Both the position numbers and the translations under genes were made by a program. A DNA stretch of 64,000 bases from Eonycteris spelaea. Its lineage: Eukaryota; Chordata; Mammalia; Chiroptera; Pteropodidae. Under the pieces are notes generated by a model. The model did no database searches. It worked only from the letters and a program-made list of their open reading frames with translations, and had not been told where the DNA came from. Location of the stretch: positions 1 through 64,000 of the forward strand of contig PUFA01000696.1 in assembly GCA_003508835.1 (NCBI GenBank). The letters are read 5' to 3'. Shown piece by piece: positions 47,431-58,980 of the stretch (positions are counted from its first letter, which is position 1; each line of letters begins with the position of its first letter).

Positions 47431-48284
47431 TGCCCAGAGGTCATACAAATAATTTATGGCACAGTTCAGATGTGAACTCGGGCCTTTATTCTCACGTCAG
47501 TTCTCTTCTGTCTAGAGTTTCCTAGGCCAAGGTCCGTGGTAGCCATGGTTCTTCTGAATTAAATTCCACAGTGACACCATATGCTATTGGAGATTTTAGT
47601 GGTCATAACAAATGCAGAAAGAGTTTTCAGATACCATGAGAGTAGAATAGTTTTCCAGATCTTCAATAACATACACATTTCACAAAGGACAAAGATTAGA
47701 AGTGATTAGGTTACTTAGTTGATATAAACATAGGGGAATATGAAAGGAGGCTCAGGAGAACTTAAGAGTGCTTGTATAAAAATTCGTGCATGGTCCCAAG
47801 CAAAAAGGTACTGGGCTTGCAAAGAATCTTCTTGTGGGAGTGGTATTTTTATTCTAATAGGACAACTTGGGAACAGTTGAAGGTCCCTAGGCTATTGGAG
47901 TCTGTTGCTGTTAAAGTCTATTAATGTTACTTGGAGTCTATTAATGTTAAAGCCTGATAAATGGGTGAATAAGTGCCAACGGTGTCCTGCCTCTGTAAAG
48001 TTCATCACTGTGCTGTTTCCCTTACCATGAATGAGGGAGCTGCCTGTCTGTAGAGACTCTTCCTGCCACCACCCCCTATTGCTGGTGCTCCTCACAACAC
48101 ACAAGCTGCAGAACATCCAGGGAAAGCCAGCCTTAATCAGATCTTTTGAAGTGGTGATGGCTTCATATTTTTTAAAAGGATGAGAATTTTGTTTGCATTT
48201 TAGAAATATGGTATTATTTTATTAACACACCAAGGGGGTTTGGGATTCAAGAGAAAGGCTCTTGAGTAGGTAGAAGTCAACTTG

Positions 48285-48480
48285 GATTTTAATCTAAACC
48301 TGTCTCACTTGGTCGACAGCCTTCTGAAACTTGGTGGGTTTCATTTTCCTCATCTCTAAAGGAGGCATTAAGATATCTAAATGACCCACCTCATAAGGCT
48401 GTTGGGAGTAGCTAATGAAATGGAAACTTTTGGTCAAGCATGAAACAGTTCAAACACAAATGGGACTTAAGCTCAGAGTG
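48285..48480 (-). repeat. MIR, antisense
   Basis: TTTTCCTCATCTCTAAAGG, then CTCATAAGGCTGTTGGGAG and AGCTAATGAAATGG: the reverse-complement MIR order. Confidence 0.75.
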
Positions 48481-49042
48481 TTGTTATTTCTCTATGGGAA
48501 TGTGGAATGGGGAAGCAGGTGGTTGGTCTTAAAGGAAATTCTAATAGAGAAACCAAAGTTAAATGCCAGCATTCCTCAGCTGGGTTGGCTAAATGTTTTA
48601 TGGGTGTCAGCTGCTCTGTCCCTCCCCCACTCCCTGTGAAAGGAAGCCAACTTTTCTCTGTTCACAGAGCCAGCTAAATTTTTCCAAGGAAAACCCAACA
48701 CTTAATTAGACTTTCAGGCATTACCAGGGTGTCTGGAATTCATATTTTGTGTTGACAGTTGAGACAGTTTTGTATGATGTGACTGTGCTCTCTGTCTGCT
48801 ATGATATGTAATACTGATAAAAGGTATCATGATATAAAAAGTGGGCATCTACTCGTATTTGCCTTAGGAAAAAATTGGTATAACTAGCCTGGGGGTTCTC
48901 TTGAAGCTATACTTTGAACTTGAGGGTCTCCTGCATATTTAGTAGGTATCTTGATATTTTTTCTCTGTATCTTCATGAAGAGACCCTGTGAGGTAGAATA
49001 ATTAGTGTCTTGTATTTTCTATGTCAAAATCTTCTCCCACAG

Positions 49043-49227
49043 ATGTCCCTGTGAATATTTCAGCTAGTCACCTTTGCCAGCTCTTACAGAACAATACTGA
49101 TGACTTCACCTCCAGGTACCTCAATGTCAGTGACTTCACTGTGATGGAGGATCTAAAGTCTTGCTATGAACATGTATGGACCATCTCCTGGTCCACCCAG
49201 GTTGGGGATTTGCCCAATTTCATCAGG
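49043..49227 (+). CDS. PKHD1: Fibrocystin exon 24
   Basis: 185 nt, phase 1 to 0 in the ancestral frame. Encodes [36 protein letters not shown] and SWSTQ followed by GDLPNFIR. N-glycosylation sequons NIS and NVS. Intact, but downstream of the exon 23 stop. Acceptor CTCCCACAG, donor GTATGT. Confidence 0.97.
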
Positions 49228-49853
49228 GTATGTATAATATCCCTTTCGGGGTATGGATTTTGTAAGAAAATCAGGATGATATAAATGAAAACTGTCATAA
49301 ATTATTAATTTTTTGGAATATTTAAGTAAAGGGGTTCGACGATCTTTCTGGAAGTTTTCAAGATGTATTTTGGGTTTTATATCTCTAATAAGCAATTTGA
49401 ACCCAATACCTCCTTGGGAGTCAGTGTAGGTAGAGAAGTTGTTGGTTAGTGTCCACCCTACAATAATTCTACATCTGTTATTGGATAATTTAAGCAGATG
49501 TGATTGACTTAGATTATCATGGAAGCAGATGGCACAGCAGAAGGAAGTTTAGAAAAGGATTTGCTGTCTTTGGATAATGACAAAACCAGATGCTCTTGCA
49601 TATTTAGGGTTTTAAAAAATAATCTAATGATCACATAGCATTTGGTTATTATAATATAGAATCCAAGATGGAATTTGGTCCCCATTATATGGTGGGTTAT
49701 TTGCTTTTCATACAAAATACCTGAGTGAAAATAGAACAGGTGTCACCTCATAGCACTTGTTTTCTTACATTTTATTTTAATATTTTAGATGTAAACATAT
49801 AAAATAGAAAAGCACATAGAAACAAAAACATCTCAAGACTGAGAGATAAGGTT

Positions 49854-49886
<33 letters not shown>

Positions 49887-50089
49887 CAACTCTACTTGCA
49901 AATAAATGTTCCTGTGATCTACTGGGGCTTTCATTAACCATTACTTATGTTTCTAGATTTCGATCTCCTGTCACTCTATTTCTATCTGATTATCTTAAAC
50001 AGAATGTGAAAAGACCTTTTATTGTTTGTTTTAATCAAGATTAGACTTCTATTCCATGACAGAATTCACCAGATATGTAAACATCTTAG
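49228..50089 (+). other. PKHD1: Intron 24
   Basis: 862 bp. The only feature is a T29 run at 49856-49884. Confidence 0.7.
49856..49884. repeat. T29 homopolymer
   Basis: Uninterrupted T run in intron 24, about 200 bp before exon 25. Confidence 0.9.
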
Positions 50090-50212
50090 GTCTCTGATGA
50101 AAATCTAACTGGAGTGAACCCTGCTGCAACCACTCGTGTGGTATATGATGGTGGAGTTTTTCTTGCACCCATATTTGGAGACATGTTAGTTACTGCCAAC
50201 CCGTGCACTCAG
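50090..50212 (+). CDS. PKHD1: Fibrocystin exon 25
   Basis: 123 nt, in phase at both ends. Encodes [24 protein letters not shown] and PIFGDML, with the sequon NLT. Open. Donor GTGAGA. Confidence 0.97.
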
Positions 50213-50534
50213 GTGAGAGTGAATGAGCCACCCCAAATGTAAGTACTAGTTTCTAGTCTATCTCAGTCCCTTCCTGATTTATAATGTGGTCCAACCACAA
50301 GGATCAGTTTTCCAGTCCCTAAAACAGAGACAATTATGGCTTTTTTCTTTCTACTTCTACAGAGTATGGAAAGTACTCTAAAAATATAAGTGCCATGTAA
50401 ACACAATATCCTGTTACTATAATTATTGATGCTAATATTGTGATATAAAAAATGAGAACCTCTGTAACTACATGATTTATACCTCAACATAGTGGTATTG
50501 AAAAGTAAATGAGCTAAGTCAACTCCTTTTCTTT

Positions 50535-50815
50535 TTATTTGTTTCCTATTTATTTATTTATTTAATTTATTTTTTGACATTGGTTAACGTAATCCAATAA
50601 GTTTCAGCTGTACACTTGAACAGTAAGGCATATATATATTTACACTGTGTGTTCACCTCCCATAGTTAGATTTCTTTCTGTCACCACATATTTGACCCCT
50701 TTACCCATCTACTTCCCTCCTCCCCTCTCTGGTAACCACTAATCTATTGCTCATGTCTATTAGTCTCTGTTTGTTTGTCCTATTCATTTGTTGCTTTTAG
50801 GTTCCTTTTTAAAAA
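50535..50815 (-). repeat. L1 3' UTR fragment, antisense
   Basis: TTTTTTGACATTGGTTAACG, TTCAGCTGTACACTTGAACAG and GGTAACCACTAATCTATTGC follow the antisense L1 3' UTR order also seen at 53935 and 54166. Confidence 0.75.
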
Positions 50816-51190
50816 TGTCTTTTTCTCTTTTCTGTTGCCCACGTGCCTATTATAATTCATCTGATTTTAATTTGAAACAAATTTAAAATACAAAAATTAT
50901 AAAAAAAATAATATAACCAATACCAGAGTACCTATACAGGATATCAGATTGATAATTGTTGACATTTTGATATATTTCTTTTATATTTTTATATTTATGA
51001 ATGAAATGAAACATTATAGTTAAAATCAAAGTATTTATCACCTATGCCTTAATGTAATTCCTATACCTCTTTCCTCCATAAGCAAACACTATCATAAATA
51101 TAGTGTGTGTACTTTTAACCCATATTTCATATATAGAGTCAAATGAGTCATATCTTTTCACTTTCTCATTTCCAAGTATTGTAGAGTTCT
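50815..51190 (-). repeat. Older L1-like fragment
   Basis: AT-rich text with ATTCCTATACCTCTTTCCTCC and AAGCAAACACTATC, followed by TTTCATATATAGAGTC. It resembles old L1M 3' regions. Family not certain. Confidence 0.45.
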
Positions 51191-51231
51191 ATTAGATTAA
51201 CATCAGTTCCAATGAGAGGGAAAGACATATA

Positions 51232-51547
51232 GTTGACCTTTGAATAACATGAGGGTTAAGAGCACCGACCCCCCTCACAGTTGAAAATCTGTGTGTAACT
51301 ACTGAATCTTTAACTGCTAGTAGCCTACTGTTGACTAGAAGCCTTACCGATGACATAATCAGTCAAATAACACATATTTTGTATGTTATATGTATTATAA
51401 ACTGTATTATTACAATAAAGTAAGCTAGAAAAAATAAAATATTATTAATGAAATTACAAGGAAGAAAAAACACATTTACAATATTTAGTGAAAAAAATTC
51501 ACATAAGTGGAGCTGTGTGGTTCAAACTCATTTGTTCAAGGGTCAAC
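51232..51547. mobile_element. Short TcMar-type non-autonomous DNA element
   Basis: The left end GTTGACCTTTGAATAACA and right end TTGTTCAAGGGTCAAC are imperfect inverted repeats, and the element is flanked by TA on both sides (51230-51231 and 51548-51549), the TcMar target. At 316 bp it has no transposase. Confidence 0.8.
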
Positions 51548-52040
51548 TATAGTCTTTTCTTGGGGACCTACCATTCTAGTACAAAAAGACCCCAAACCAA
51601 GTGTCCAAATACTCTAATTTTCAGTTGTATATCCATGTAATAATGATAGAAGGAAGATGCTTACTTCATTGGCATTTACCAGCAAAGAAAGGGCTTTTCA
51701 CGGGGAATAGGTACCAGTTGAGAATACAGTGATAAAAAGTCCTTGTGCAGTTCGAATTTTATTTAATTTAGTTTAACCTTCCAGAGAAGACATTTATTGA
51801 AGATATAGCATATATATTTATAGAAATGTTAGGTTTACCATGCCTACCATCATTGTAAGAAAGCCTAACATGTTTTGAGCCATTCATTACAATTTACGGC
51901 TTAATACTGGGAAATAGAATAAAGAAAATTAATAAATCATTAACACATTTTAATTTAGGCAAATTTCACAAGTACTTTATGAATACTCTTGAGTGAATTA
52001 AATGCATACATTTGCTTTTAATTCTTTGGCCTTTTTTTAG

Positions 52041-52145
52041 GTGGTCGTGCGAGTGAATGACATACCAGCTTACTGCTCAGGTTCCTGTTCTTTCCAGTAC
52101 CTCGAAGGGTCAACTCCCTGGGTCCACTCCGTGTGGTATTCATTG
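52041..52145 (+). pseudogene. PKHD1: Fibrocystin exon 26 with one-base deletion near its 3' end
   Basis: 105 nt. It reads [19 protein letters not shown] and GSTP in phase 0, then VHSVWYS. The phase of exon 27 (which must complete a D codon before GDINL) requires 106 nt. The missing base is at about 52141, in TATTCATTG, where human has an extra base as I recall. Moving the donor is not possible because only one GT (52146) fits. A cysteine of human (GSTPC) is tryptophan here. Type pseudogene marks the frame break. Confidence 0.9.
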
Positions 52146-52616
52146 GTATGATTTGTGACTGGGCTTGATATGGTCATAAACTTTAGACTCAGGGTGATTA
52201 GAGGCCATTACCTGGTAATAGGTGGATAGAAGTTGCGTCAGTTCCTGGATGGGTATTGAGTGATGCAGCAAAAGTATATTTTTCGCCAATCTAAATGATG
52301 TGGTAATGACTTTGGAGACAAGTAGATTATTGATGACTTAAAATGTTTTATTCTCTTGGTCTCTTGTTTTAAAATATTCTTAATTTTGATTGCCCCCCAC
52401 CCCATTTTTACTTAATAGTGACTGCTCAACTAGTTTGAGAAAATTTAAGATGGGAGCTGTATGCTACAATAATAAATGCAAATGTCCAATATTTGAGTCA
52501 GCATTCAACTCCTTCAGTTTTGGGAGGGAATAAACATTTGATGTTAAGAGTTCTCTTAAGTGGAGTGATGTCACTGAGAGATGATTTTGTTCTTTATATT
52601 TCTTTGCTCCTTTAAG
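52146..52616 (+). other. PKHD1: Intron 26
   Basis: 471 bp. Nothing recognised. Confidence 0.75.
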
Positions 52617-52891
52617 ATGGTGACATCAATCTACTGGTTTATATTACCGGAACTAGTTTCTCTGGTGACTCCCAGGCCTTTCAGATTACTGTGAACAAAA
52701 CAAATTGCAAAGTTATTTTTTCAAATCAAACAAATGTGGTCTGTCAGACAAACCTGCTACCTGTTGGAGTGCATCGGATGTCAATGTTTGTGAGACCCTT
52801 TGGTCATGCCATAAATGCCAGTGGAGAAGGCCTCTTCCTAAACGTGGAACCCAGACTGGATGCGTGGACCCTTTGAGAGCTGCAGAGACTG
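52617..52891 (+). pseudogene. PKHD1: Fibrocystin exon 27 with one-base deletion and in-frame TGA
   Basis: 275 nt; 276 would be needed for phase 1 at both ends. Most of it reads [18 protein letters not shown], then [26 protein letters not shown] and LFLN in frame. After PRLD the frame shifts: the straight reading hits TGA at 52874-52876, while the +1 reading continues VDP, RAAETG and joins exon 28. The base is missing at about 52860-52863. Sequons: NKT, NQT, NAS. TIG-type strands (YITGTSFSG) are visible. Acceptor CTCCTTTAAG, donor GTAATC. Confidence 0.92.
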
Positions 52892-53934
52892 GTAATCTGG
52901 GGAGGACCCCAAGTTGCATCTAACCCTCTAAGGTAGCATTCTTGCTGATATACAGGAATCTAGTCCTGCCACCTAATAAATTATGTATCTACTATGACTC
53001 ACAGCTTTTTGTTTTCTGTCATCAGCGTTTCTTCTAATGAGCAACAGACATTTGAGCCCTTAAAAGAACTCACTTGTCATAGTTTGGCTGATAGTATTGG
53101 CATAATTGGATTTGTCACTGAGTCGCTTGAACAATTTGGTCTAGTGAAAACTGCACTAGATTGGCATTTGGATATATGTATTTGGATTTTCATCCTGCCC
53201 AAATCAGATGTGTGACTTTAGAAGTGGGACTTTGTTTCCTAATAATGATGATAGGCACAGTGTCACTTATTGAATATCTCTTCTCGGTAGTCACAGATCC
53301 TAAATGCATACAGCTGCCTAAACGATGAAATTATTATCCACAGTGTTCTAGGAGAACACTGATTTGCCCAAGGCTTTCCAATGGAAAGAGGTGGAGCTAG
53401 AATGCAAAGGGATTGTTGGATGCCAAGGCTCCTGCTGCTTCTGCCATGCCATGCTGTCTTAGCTACACAGTGGGCCTAGTGAGGCTTAATTTACAGGCCT
53501 CTTAGTTTGTTCAAGATTAAAATGAGCCAAAAGGTAAGAGCCCCTTGAAAAGGAAAAGCATTTGCATATGTTACATACAAGCCTTGCCCATAGAAGCTTT
53601 CAGTGGGTATTCACAAATATCTGTAAACTGATATACACTTGGACACTTGGCTAGCATGCAAAGCCAACTACATTTGAGTAGTGGGGTGTAGAGTGGGGAG
53701 CAGTGGGTCTTGGATTTTAGTGCCATGGAAATCGAGGATCTCTCCATGATTTCTGAGGAATATGACGAGTTAAAAACAACCCAGCCAGATTTCAAGAATC
53801 TTAAGAATACTCATACTTATATACATTCATGTATGATTTTTTTAGAACATAAAACTTCTTTCCTTAATGCCTTGGATTTTGTCATTGTTTTTAATGTTGG
53901 CCCAAAGACCTGTAGCTTACAAACAAACTTTTTT

Positions 53935-54165
53935 TATTTAAAGAGTTTTATTAAAATATAGCTAACATACAATATTGTATTAGCTTCAGGTGTACACCAT
54001 AGTTGTTCAACATTTACATAAACTAAAGAAGTGATTACCAATGATAAGTCTTGCGACCATCTGACAATGTACAATGCTATTTACAACACTGTAGACTATA
54101 TTCCCTATGCTGTACACCGCATCCCCATGACTTACTTATTTTCTACCTGGAAGTTCGAACCTTTT
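53935..54165 (-). repeat. L1 3' UTR segment, antisense, first of two
   Basis: TTTTATTAAAATATAGC, GGTGTACACCATAGTTG and ATTCCCTATGCTGTACACC, then CCCCATGACTTACTTATTTT. The same order of words begins again at 54166. Confidence 0.8.
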
Positions 54166-56985
54166 ATTCTCCTCTTTTTTGATTTTTCAATTACAGTTGA
54201 CATTCAATATTATTTTGTATTAGATTCAAGTGTACGGCGTAGTGGTTATACATTTGTACAATGTACAATGTGATCCCCGCCACGAGTCTAGTACCCATCT
54301 GGCACTATAACATGGTTGTTAGTATATTATTGACTGTCTTCTCTATGCTGTACTTCACATCTCCATGACTATTTTGTAACTACCAATTTGTACGTTTTAA
54401 TCCCTTCCTCTTTTTTCATCTCACCCCACAACCCTCCATCCATCTGGAAACCATCAGCTTTTCCCCTGTGCCTATGAGTCTGTTTCTGTTTTGTTTGTTT
54501 ATTTTGTTCTTTCGATTTCACATATAAGTGAGATCATATGGTATTTGTCTTTCCCTGTCTGATTTATTTCACTTAGCATAATACCCTGTAGGTCTATCAA
54601 TGCTGTTGCAAATGGTAAGACTCCATTTTTTTTTTTTTTTTTTTTACGGCTGAGTAATATACCATTGTATATATGTACTACATCATCTTTATCCAATCAC
54701 CTATTGATGGGTACTTAGGTTGCTTCCATATCTTGGCTATTGTAAATAGTGCTGCAGTGAACGTGGGGGTGCATAGATCTTTATGAATTAGTGTTTTGGC
54801 TTTCTTCAGATAAATATTTAGAAGTGGAATTGCTGGATCATATGATAGTTCTATTTTTAATATTTTGAGAAATCTTCGTACTGTTTTCTATAGTGGCTGT
54901 ACCAATTTGCAATTCCACCAACAGTGCACAGGTGTTCCCTTTTCTCCACATCCTCACCAACACTTGTTTGTTGATTTATTGGTGATGGCCATTCTGATAG
55001 GTGAGGTATGAGGTGATATTTCATTGTGGTTTTAATTTGCATTTCTCTGATGATTAGTGATGTTGAGCATCTTTTCAAATATCTGTTGGCCATCTGTATG
55101 TCCTCTTTGAAAAAATGTCTTTTCAGGTCCTCCGCCATTTATTATTTGGATTGTTAGGGGTTTTTTTGGTGTTAAGTTGTGTGGATTCTTTATAAATTTT
55201 GGAATATTAACCCCTTATTGAATGTAATATTGGCAAGTATCTTCTCCCATTAAGTAGGTTGTCTTTCTGTTTTGTTGATGGTTTCTTTTGCTCTGCAAAG
55301 CATTTTTTAGTGTGATATAGTCCCATTTCTTTATTTTTTCTTTTGTTTCCCTTGCCTGAGACAACATAACGGAAAAAATATTACTAAGAGCAATGTCAGC
55401 AAGTTTTCTTTTAGGGGTTTTTATGGTTTCAGGCCTTACATTTAAGTCTTTAATCCATTTTGAGTTTATTTTTGTTTATGGTGTAGGAAGAAGGGTCTAG
55501 TTTCATATTTTTTTTGCATATATCTACCCCATTTTCCCAGCATCATTTATTGAATAGACTGTCTTTACCCCATTGTATATTCTTTCCTCCTTTGTCACAG
55601 ATTAATTGACTATATAGGCATGGGTTTATTTCTGGGCTCTCTATTCTGTTCCATTGACCTATGTGTCTGTTTTTATCCAGTATTTTGCTATTTTGCATAT
55701 TTGGAAATATTGAAAATATCCAGTATTTGCTGTTAACCATGTTATTTTGATTACTAAACCTTGTTGTATAGTTTGATATGAGGCATTGTGATACCTCCAA
55801 CTTTGTTCTTTCTCAAGACTGCTGTGGCTATTCTGGGTCCTTTGTGGATCCATATAAATTTTTGGATTATTTGTTCAAATTCTATGAAAAATGTCATTGA
55901 TAATTTGACAGGGGTTGAATGGAATTTATAGATTGCTTTGGGTAGTATGGGCATTTTAATGATGTTAATTCTCCCTATTTATGAGCATGGTGTATGCTTC
56001 CATTTATTTGTATCTTCTTAAATTTCTTTCTTCAGTGTCTAATAATTCTCCAAGTACAAATCTTTTACCTCTTTGTTTAATTTTATTCCATGATATTTTA
56101 TTTATTTATTTTGATGTAATTGTAAATGGGATTTTTTTTTCTTAATTTCTCTTTCTGATAATTTGTAGTTGGTGAATAGAAATTCAATTGGTTTCTGAAT
56201 ATTAATTTTATATCCTGCTACTTTACCAAATTCATTTATCAGTTCTAATAGTTTTTTTGGTGGAATCCTTAAGGTTTTTTCTATATTGCATCATGTCATC
56301 TGCAAATAATGATGGTTTTATTTCTTCCTTTCCAATTTGGATGTCTTTTATTTCTTTTTCTTGTCTGATGCTATATTTCTTATCCAATGCTATATTGAAT
56401 AGAAGTGATAAAAGTGGACATTCTTGTTTTGTTCCTAATCATACAGAGAATGCTTTTAGCTTTTCACTTTTGAGTATGATGTTAGCTGTGGGTTTGTCAT
56501 ATGTGACTTTTATTATCTAGAGATATGTTCCCTCTATTCCCACTTTGCTGAAAGGTTTTATTATGATGATGCTGGACTTTGTCAAGTGCTTTTTCTGCAT
56601 CTATTTATATGATTATGATTTTTATACTTCATATTAAGTGATTTGTGGATATTAAACCAATCTTGTATTTCAGGAATAAATCCCACTTGATCATGGTGTA
56701 TGCTCTTTTTAAAGTATTACCGAATTAGGTATGCTAATATTTTGTTGAAGATTTTAGCATCTATGTTAATCAGGGATATTGGCCTATAATTACTCTTCTC
56801 GTAATGTCTTTGGTTTTGAAATCAGGGTAATGGTGGTGTCATAAAATGAGCATGGGAATCTTCTCTCCTATGCAATTTTTTGGAATAGTTTGAATGAATA
56901 GGTATTAATTTTTCTTTGAATGTTTTGGTAAAATTCACCTGTAAAGCTATCTGGTCCAATGTCATCACTTCTACAACTTTTAGTT
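54166..56985 (-). mobile_element. L1 retrotransposon, antisense, 5'-truncated within ORF2
   Basis: Minus-strand pieces match the L1 ORF2 C-terminal half: [19 protein letters not shown] and [18 protein letters not shown], and MPILPKAIY followed by KFIW. The reverse-transcriptase catalytic FADD motif lies at 56295-56306 (minus strand). The frame is broken by many indels and stops. The right end falls inside the reverse-transcriptase region, so it is a 5' truncation. The 3' UTR is at the low-coordinate side. Confidence 0.92.
54625..54645. repeat. T-run within the L1
   Basis: A T run inside the antisense ORF2 end, which translates as lysines on the minus strand. Expanded homopolymer in a dead element. 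Confidence 0.8.
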
Positions 56986-57526
56986 ATTAACATCAATGGC
57001 AATAATGATAACAATTTATTTAGCTCTTATTAGTTACCAGACACTATTAATACTAGGGATACAGTGAATTAAAACAAAGTTTCTGCTTTCATGGAGGTGA
57101 TAGTTAGTGTGTAAGAAAAATCAAGCAGGAGAAGAGTGATGGAGGGAGTAGCGGTTGTGGTAGGATGGCTGTTGGCATTGGAGAAATGACATAAATGGCA
57201 GGGATGATATTTAAAAATCTAGGGCAGGAAGAGTTTTCAGAGACTCTCTACTTTAGTGCCCTGACTTGTGGGAGTACTGTGTCTCTATGTTTTATTCTTA
57301 AATATCTCCAGGATGTATCACTGCTATTCTTTGCCCTCTAGTCACATTTTCTTCCTCTCTGAATGGTAGTTTATTTAACTTTAGGCTTTCTTTGAAATTT
57401 GAGCATGCCTTGTGTTTTGACTAAGGAGCTTCACATTTTAATTTTATTTTATATCTCTTGTGGAAAATTAGTTTTTGTCTGTCCGTATGGCTGTATATCC
57501 CACCTGAAGTGCTGTTTTCATTACAG

Positions 57527-57657
57527 GAGGGCTCTGGGCCACCATCAGAGGCTCTAGTTTAGAAGATATTAGCCTGGTGTTGTTTGGATCTCATTCTTGT
57601 GCCATCAATGTAACGACAAGCAATTCACAAAGAATTCAGTGCCAAGTTCCACCCAGG
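57527..57657 (+). CDS. PKHD1: Fibrocystin exon 28: TIG/IPT domain
   Basis: 131 nt, phase 1 to 0. Encodes [27 protein letters not shown] and SN, RIQC, VPPR. This is a TIG-type module with its two cysteines and the sequon NVT. Open. Acceptor TTCATTACAG, donor GTAAGT. Confidence 0.97.
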
Positions 57658-58369
57658 GTAAGTGGAATCCTTTGGTATCTCCTTTTCCTGGGTGGGCGAC
57701 CATTATTAATATGTAGTATAAAGTTGTCAGGACTAAATTAATTGGCATGACTTTTTCATCATGAGAGTGTGCTTATATTGTTTATACTGCCTGTTCTGCT
57801 ATGAAGAGGGAAGCTGACTCTACTAATGGGGCTTATAACTAACATCAGTTAATTTTCTTTAAAAGAAAACAAGAAGGCCTTCTCAGTCCACATGCTCAAT
57901 GAGTATTAGTGCCACATAATAAATAAATTTATTTAGTGCACATTCTGGGTATTGGTTTGCAAAACTAACACGTCTTGTAATTTTACTTCTCTCTTAAGCA
58001 AACAACAAATAACCTAGTTTTCATGAAGTAATTTTGTTTCCTGCCATGGATGTGAATGGTGGAACTTAGGTATTTTTAGACTGTCTGGTTCCTTTAAAAT
58101 TTCTTCCTAGTTAATCTTACTGCTTTCTTTTTTCCTTAAAAACAAATCCCTTAGCCAGTCCTTTTTTCTCCTTCAATTAGTAGCATTTCATAGTCTGTGA
58201 AGAGATTTGAGTCAAGGACCTTTCCTGGTGATGATGGTGAGACTTATCATCACAGCTGAGGTTGAACCTTTTATTTATTCATAGTTGATTTCAGTATCAT
58301 CAACATTCCTAGCATATCCATGACCCCAAAATATGGCTGTTTACTGAACAAAGTAAGATTTCTGAAAGA

Positions 58370-58980
58370 GAGAGTTTGAAATAATCTTTAATCTCTAGTC
58401 ATTTATCATTTTATCTATCCAGTTACTCAAATATTATAAATTGCATGCAATTCCAATATATAGTTGTATTGTAATTTTAAAAACTATTCCCTATTATTAA
58501 ACATAAATATAATTTCCAAGATTTCCTATTTTAAATAACAGAGCTTTCATCTCAATAACTATCATTTTGGGCATATTAACTTTTTTTCGGGATATGCAGT
58601 ATTCAGTTGTCTAATATTCCTTTAAAATTTTTTTTCCCACTATCACTATATGAGTGTATGATTTCCTGTGCTTTGGTAAATACTGGGTATTATCATTTTA
58701 ATATATGTTTACCATTTTAATGGGTAAGATTTGTGCTTTTTGGATTTCTTCTACTAGAGAGAATAAACACTAAAAAAATCTTTTAATTTTGGCCAGAGTA
58801 ATACATGCAAATGTTAAAAGGAAAATAGTTGAACAAGCATGCTCTTTTACCCATTTCCCCTCTTCTTTAAGTCCCCTTTCTGAAATAAGCACTTTTAATT
58901 ATTTTGAATGTTTACTTTCCAATGATGCTGGCAGAATCAGGAAATATATTTTTTTCTTACATAACTTCTTTTTCTTAGTT
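58370..58980. repeat. Possible old L1 fragment
   Basis: TTTGGGCATATTAACTTT, TCCTGTGCTTTGG and TAATGGGTAAGA resemble old L1M 3' regions; strongly diverged. Confidence 0.35.

Larger units (their letters stand above)
46727..49042 (+). other. PKHD1: Intron 23
   Basis: 2.3 kb. Contains an unassigned old repeat (46945-47430) and an antisense MIR (48285-48480); 47440-48280 and 48490-49040 show nothing recognised. Confidence 0.65.
50213..52040 (+). other. PKHD1: Intron 25
   Basis: 1.8 kb. Left part unrecognised, then L1 pieces (50535-51190) and a small Tigger-like element (51232-51547). Confidence 0.7.
52892..57526 (+). other. PKHD1: Intron 27
   Basis: 4.6 kb, the longest intron here. Most of it is the antisense L1. 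52892-53930 and 56990-57520 show no named repeat, apart from a MIR/L2-like piece at about 57000-57130. Confidence 0.75.

Noticed and set aside
46600..52891. Explaining the frame breaks by alternative splicing (skipping exon 23, 26, 27 or combinations, or shifting donors).
   Set aside because: The phases at the flanking exons do not match for the skips that I tested, and there is no suitable GT or AG one base away at the affected junctions.
54499..55954. Minus-strand open frames with clear protein similarity.
   Set aside because: They are fragments of L1 ORF2, annotated as the mobile element and not as genes.
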